Assembly: GCA_020848015.1 (NCBI GenBank)
Contig: JADLBA010000059.1
Location: forward strand, 1 to 9,927
Length of the DNA stretch: 9,927 nucleotides
Source of the DNA: Crocinitomicaceae bacterium
GTDB lineage: Bacteria > Bacteroidota > Bacteroidia > Flavobacteriales_D > Sanyastnellaceae
Direction of reading: 5' to 3'
Part shown: one piece after another, positions 7,078 through 9,927 of the stretch
How the letters are laid out: each line of letters starts with the position of its first letter
Position numbering within the stretch: position 1 is the first letter of the stretch
Translations under genes and position numbers: made by a program
Notes under the pieces: model-generated
The model's database searches: none
Seen by the model: only the letters and a program-made list of their open reading frames with translations
Told to the model about the DNA's origin: nothing

Positions 7078-7090
7078 ACGACTGAGTCGT
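7078..7090 (+). promoter_or_regulatory. Small hairpin between the dksA-like gene and lspA
   Basis: ACGACTGAGTCGT is an inverted repeat with 6-nt arms around a central G; as RNA it would form a 5-bp stem with a UGA loop, followed by UUUU. It sits 5 nt after the TAG and 15 nt before the putative TTG start of lspA. It could be a weak attenuator or affect lspA initiation. The stem is short and may be chance. Confidence 0.25.
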
Positions 7091-7105
7091 TTTGATACAA
7101 CACAA

Positions 7106-7783
7106 TTGCGCAGTTTGAAAAAAGCCCTGTTCACGGTTTTATGTATTCTCATTGTTGACCAATGGCTTAAGCTGTGGGTAAAAATGAATTTTCACTATGG
7201 AGACAGCCTTACTCTGATACCAGGCTGGTTCAACCTTCAGTTTGTCGAAAATCCGGGGATGGCCTTCGGCTGGATGCTTCCAGGTAATGCGGGTAAACTC
7301 ACATTATCTATATTCAGGATTCTGGTGGTCTCAGGTATCGGATACTATCTATACAAACTGATCCGTCAGAAAGCACATCAGGGATTTATTGTATGTGTTT
7401 CACTCATTGTTGCAGGGGCACTGGGGAATATCATTGACAGTGCGGTGTATGGGTTGATCTTTGACAAGGGAACCACACTCGATAAACAGTATGGAGATTA
7501 TGCAATGTATTTCGGCCTTGCGAAAATGAATGGTAATGGCTACGCCCCATTTTTAATGGGTAATGTGGTGGATATGTTTCACTTCTGTAAGCAGGTTACC
7601 TTTCCTGAATGGTTTCCCTTCTGGGGAGGGCAAACCCGTGAAGTTTTTCCCCCAGTATTCAACGTCGCCGATTCCTCCATCACCCTCGGTATTATAGGTA
7701 TCATGATTTGGCAAAAGAAATTTTTCAAAGAAACGGGCCCAAAAGAGACGCTGAGCACAGAAAAGTTGAGCGAAACCGAATGA
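7106..7783 (+). CDS. lspA: Lipoprotein signal peptidase (signal peptidase II)
   Basis: LspA is an inner-membrane aspartyl protease that removes the signal peptide of prolipoproteins after diacylglyceryl transfer to the lipobox Cys. The 225-residue frame shows four hydrophobic segments (about 7-24, 66-86, 94-113, 184-204) and the family motifs: Asp18 in the first helix, VENPGMAFG (47-55), GNIID (107-111), GNVVD (152-156) and FNVADSS (185-191). The aspartates of GNVVD and NVADS fit the catalytic dyad. The 40-residue stretch between GNIID and GNVVD is an insertion relative to E. coli LspA and is common in Bacteroidota. No ATG is available: the start is TTG at 7106, or TTG at 7115, which gives a more typical LKK (read MKK) N-terminus. 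The gene is in frame with the upstream regulator, separated by TAG plus 11 codons. It ends at TGA 7781-7783 and is convergent with pyk. Confidence 0.95.
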   Translation: MRSLKKALFTVLCILIVDQWLKLWVKMNFHYGDSLTLIPGWFNLQFVENPGMAFGWMLPGNAGKLTLSIFRILVVSGIGYYLYKLIRQKAHQGFIVCVSLIVAGALGNIIDSAVYGLIFDKGTTLDKQYGDYAMYFGLAKMNGNGYAPFLMGNVVDMFHFCKQVTFPEWFPFWGGQTREVFPPVFNVADSSITLGIIGIMIWQKKFFKETGPKETLSTEKLSETE

Positions 7784-7791
7784 CTATTCGG
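7776..7791 (+). terminator. Hairpin covering the lspA stop codon
   Basis: CCGAAT (7776-7781), loop GACT, ATTCGG (7786-7791): a perfect 6-bp stem with a 4-nt loop that contains the last two bases of the TGA. No T-tract follows on the plus strand, so it is a weak intrinsic-terminator candidate or an mRNA 3'-end stabiliser. Being symmetric, it could also act on read-through from pyk, where TTT follows on the minus strand. Confidence 0.35.
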
Positions 7792-7843
7792 CACTAATAA
7801 ATTCAAGAAAATTATTCCAGGTTATCTCATTTTATCTGCTTAC

Positions 7844-7865
7844 ACAAGGGCGTTTATACCCTTGT
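7844..7865 (-). terminator. Inverted repeat covering the pyk stop codon
   Basis: ACAAGGG (7844-7850) and CCCTTGT (7859-7865) form a perfect 7-bp stem; the 8-nt loop includes the pyk TAA (7854-7856). There is no U-run afterwards on the minus strand, so function as a terminator is uncertain. It and the repeat over the lspA stop flank the convergent gap. Confidence 0.35.
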
Positions 7866-9272
7866 CAGCTTGAGCATATTGGCCGTTCCCTGTTCAGAAA
7901 TTGGCATGGAGGCTATGTTGATCATGAACTCACCATCTTTAATGTAGCTGTGCTTTTTCAGGAAATATCGCACATCCGCTATAGTCTGGTCGGTGCTGAC
8001 CATTTTGTCATAGTAAAAGGCTTTTACTCCCCAGACAAGGTTCAACTGGGAAAGGATTTTCCTGTTTGCAGTAAATACATAGATGTTGGCGTTTGGTCTC
8101 CAGCTAGATAATTTATACCCGGTATAACCGGAAAATGACATGGTAGCGATTGTTTTAGCATTCGTACGTTTCGACAAACGGCAAGCGCTAAAACACATAC
8201 TGTCTGTAAGGAACCTTGAAGTATCCTCTTCTTCGGGCACCTCTTCATGGTAATAAAGTCCGTCGTATTTTTCAGCTTCTCCCACAATGCTATTCATCAT
8301 CCGGATAGCCTCCACAGGGTATTTTCCTACCGATGTCTCGCCGCTCAGCATTACAGCGTCAGCCCCATCGAGAACGGCATTTGCGACATCGGTGACTTCT
8401 GCACGAGTCGGTGACATATTCGCGATCATGCTCTCCATCATTTGAGTAGCAACGATTACGGGGCGAGCAGCGTTCAGGCATTTCTTTACGATCATCTTCT
8501 GAACAAGCGGAACGTTTTGCAAAGGAATTTCCACACCGAGATCGCCACGCGCAACCATCAACGCATCGGATTCTCTAATAATGTCATCAATTTGATCAAC
8601 CGCCTCCGGTTTCTCAATTTTCGCAACCACTTTCGCGTGTTTTTCCGTCGCCTGAATAATTTCTTTTAATGCCACCACATCCTGGGCGGAACGAACGAAA
8701 GAAAGCCCGATCCAATCTACATTTTGACTCAGCGCAAAGTGCAGATCATTTATATCCTTTTCAGAAAGAGAAGGAAGCGATACCTTCGTATTCGGAAGAT
8801 TCAGCCCTTTTTTCGATGAGAGAGGGCCACCCTGAATCACCTCACACTCAACGGTATCTCTGCCATTGGTATTCAGTATCTTCAACACGATTTTACCATC
8901 ATCGAGCAGCACTGTTTCCCCCGCCTTAACATCAGCAGCAAACTCTTTATAGTTAGTATAAATCTGTTGTTCAGTGCCTACTTGCGGCACAGTGCTGATA
9001 ATGATTGATTGGCCTTGAACAAGAGTGACAGAGCCGTTTTCCATTTCACCAATGCGGAGTTTGGGACCTTGCAGATCTGCAAGCAGGGAAGTATTCGTGC
9101 CAAGTTCAGCATCTATCTCCCGCACAGCATCAATCACTGCTTTGTGGTCTTCATAAGCACCATGAGAAAAGTTGATCCGCGCCACATCTAACCCGCTTAG
9201 GATCATATCTTTCAATACTTCCTTAGAAGATGATGCCGGGCCTATGGTTGCAACTATTTTGGTTTTTTTCAT
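7854..9272 (-). CDS. pyk: Pyruvate kinase
   Basis: This cytosolic enzyme makes pyruvate and ATP from phosphoenolpyruvate and ADP, the last step of glycolysis. Counting from ATG at 9272 gives 472 residues starting MKKTKIVATIGPAS, the usual N-terminus. An in-frame ATG at 9296 would add eight atypical residues and is less likely. Seen motifs: ARINFSHG (31-38, with the substrate-binding Arg32, Asn34 and Ser36), ADLQGPKLRIG (65-75), KKGLNLPNTK (154-163), AKIEKPEAVD (217-226, with Lys218 and Glu220), the metal-binding ARGDLGVEIP (241-250), and DGADAVMLSGETSVGKYP. The B domain spans about 76-160, and the C-terminal allosteric domain occupies roughly the last 125 residues. There is no extra PEP-utiliser domain. 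The length is standard and the gene appears intact. It starts inside the upstream gene, so the two are probably co-transcribed and translationally coupled. Confidence 0.97.
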   Translation of the reverse strand: MKKTKIVATIGPASSSKEVLKDMILSGLDVARINFSHGAYEDHKAVIDAVREIDAELGTNTSLLADLQGPKLRIGEMENGSVTLVQGQSIIISTVPQVGTEQQIYTNYKEFAADVKAGETVLLDDGKIVLKILNTNGRDTVECEVIQGGPLSSKKGLNLPNTKVSLPSLSEKDINDLHFALSQNVDWIGLSFVRSAQDVVALKEIIQATEKHAKVVAKIEKPEAVDQIDDIIRESDALMVARGDLGVEIPLQNVPLVQKMIVKKCLNAARPVIVATQMMESMIANMSPTRAEVTDVANAVLDGADAVMLSGETSVGKYPVEAIRMMNSIVGEAEKYDGLYYHEEVPEEEDTSRFLTDSMCFSACRLSKRTNAKTIATMSFSGYTGYKLSSWRPNANIYVFTANRKILSQLNLVWGVKAFYYDKMVSTDQTIADVRYFLKKHSYIKDGEFMINIASMPISEQGTANMLKLTRV

Positions 9273-9717
9273 CCCTGCTTTTACCTGAAGGTGCATATTC
9301 CCAAAAAATAAGATTGTGTTTTGATTTTAATTTATCCAATGCCAGTGGAAAGGCGGCCAAAATAGAGGGGATTTCCCTAAGACGGCGATAAAAATCGTCG
9401 TTGGTCATCCACTGGCCATTATCCACCTTCAGCAAATAGTCGAACTGCGTCCATTCGGGGAGCATCCAGCCTCCGGATGATCTGTTCTCAACTAATGAAA
9501 TGGTATATTGATAATCGCTGTTCTCATAGTCAAATCTGCTGAACAATATCTCGTCATTGTCGCTTTCGAGTCTTACATCATTTCCCTTTGACATATCCCA
9601 GCGAAAATGAATATTCATCGCCCAGGCAAGTTTGAAGTCTTTTTCAGATGACCGCAGACCAATGAGTTCGAAGTCGAACTGATCGCTGTAATCTATGTTA
9701 AGAATAAAGGTCTTCAT
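9223..9717 (-). CDS. IPExxxVDY-family protein of unknown function
   Basis: A 164-residue cytosolic-looking protein with no signal peptide or membrane segment. It begins MKTFILNIDYSDQFDFELIGL and contains the family's naming motif in the form LPEWTQFDY (86-94, usual form IPExxxVDY), preceded by SLVENRSSGG and followed by LLKVDN. A helical IPSILAAFPLALDKLKSKHNLIF segment lies near the end. The function is unknown. The family is restricted, as far as I know, to Bacteroidota and often sits beside pyk, as here. The start at 9717 was chosen because it gives the usual MK...LDIDY-like N-terminus; an in-frame ATG at 9783 would add 22 residues unlike the family. The last 16 codons overlap pyk in another frame, so the tail is constrained by the pyk N-terminal sequence. 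Family assignment is from motif memory. Confidence 0.8.
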   Translation of the reverse strand: MKTFILNIDYSDQFDFELIGLRSSEKDFKLAWAMNIHFRWDMSKGNDVRLESDNDEILFSRFDYENSDYQYTISLVENRSSGGWMLPEWTQFDYLLKVDNGQWMTNDDFYRRLREIPSILAAFPLALDKLKSKHNLIFWEYAPSGKSRDEKNQNSCNHRPGIIF

Positions 9718-9836
9718 TATTATTTCAGAACTTCCGGATGAGCACTTCAAAGTTCCCGTAAGTTTTAAGCGATGGCAGAACAATGAATAAAAATTATCTT
9801 CAATTTATTGTTTGAATAATTAGGGGGAAAATCATG

Positions 9837-9927
9837 TCAAATGTCATAGATTAGCTTGGATACATTCTGTTCTACTTCCAACCGGGCTTTTATTCCTGTA
9901 TAAAATGCGCGGTTGTCTGACTGGTGA
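9837..9927 (-). CDS. C-terminus of an unidentified gene, possibly RNase III (rnc)
   Basis: On the minus strand an open frame enters at the right edge and ends at TGA 9837-9839. Its 29 codons read HQSDNRAFYTGIKARLEVEQ followed by NVSKLIYDI. The spacing of a Gly, basic residues, an E-x-EQ and a following hydrophobic helix loosely resembles the end of a double-stranded-RNA-binding domain (consensus G-x-SKKxAEQxAAxxAL). In Bacteroidota, rnc is, from memory, a common neighbour upstream of the IPExxxVDY–pyk pair. Both hints are weak and the stretch is short, so the name is a hypothesis. The gene would lie 119 nt upstream of the IPExxxVDY start. That gap holds an AT-rich imperfect inverted repeat but no clear promoter. 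Confidence 0.4.
   Translation of the reverse strand, partial: HQSDNRAFYTGIKARLEVEQNVSKLIYDI

Noticed and set aside
9718..9783. 22-residue N-terminal extension of the IPExxxVDY protein from ATG 9783
   Set aside because: The extension is Cys/Ser-rich and unlike the family N-terminus, which fits the ATG at 9717.

Overview
The window reads as a chromosomal housekeeping segment of a member of the Bacteroidota. The evidence is the gene order ileS–TraR/DksA-type regulator–lspA, an IPExxxVDY-family gene directly upstream of pyk, a long IleS with a GIHH signature, and an AT-rich TAnnTTyG-type promoter box before ileS. No phage, plasmid, CRISPR, tRNA or rRNA sequence was recognised. Family assignments come from motifs read by eye. 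No database search was run.

Plus strand, left to right: the 3' end of ispD (MEP isoprenoid pathway) is followed after 38 nt by an oligopeptidase B-type S9 peptidase gene with a lipoprotein signal peptide. That gene is cut by an in-frame TAG at 2230-2232, between the catalytic Ser and the catalytic Asp and His. The remaining 65 codons continue in the same frame to 2430. The 744-nt gap before ileS is not empty. It holds a decayed, internally deleted IS630-like element, with short inverted ends beside TA dinucleotides and a transposase remnant carrying stops and a frameshift. A likely promoter immediately upstream of ileS follows it. A tight ileS–dksA-like–lspA cluster then runs to 7783. The regulator starts 2 nt after the ileS stop codon, and lspA lies in the same frame as the regulator, separated from it only by a TAG and 11 codons.

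Minus strand, right to left: the last codons of a gene that may be rnc (RNase III) enter at the right edge. They are followed by an IPExxxVDY-family gene whose 3' end overlaps the start of pyk by about 50 nt. pyk converges on lspA, and small inverted repeats cover both facing stop codons.

Together the genes cover isoprenoid precursor synthesis, isoleucine tRNA charging, transcriptional control, lipoprotein maturation and the last step of glycolysis. LspA would process lipoproteins such as the S9 peptidase precursor. I see no convincing new multi-gene system. The best leads are the amber codon in an otherwise intact peptidase, the amber-only separation of the dksA-like gene and lspA, and the IS630-like remnant.
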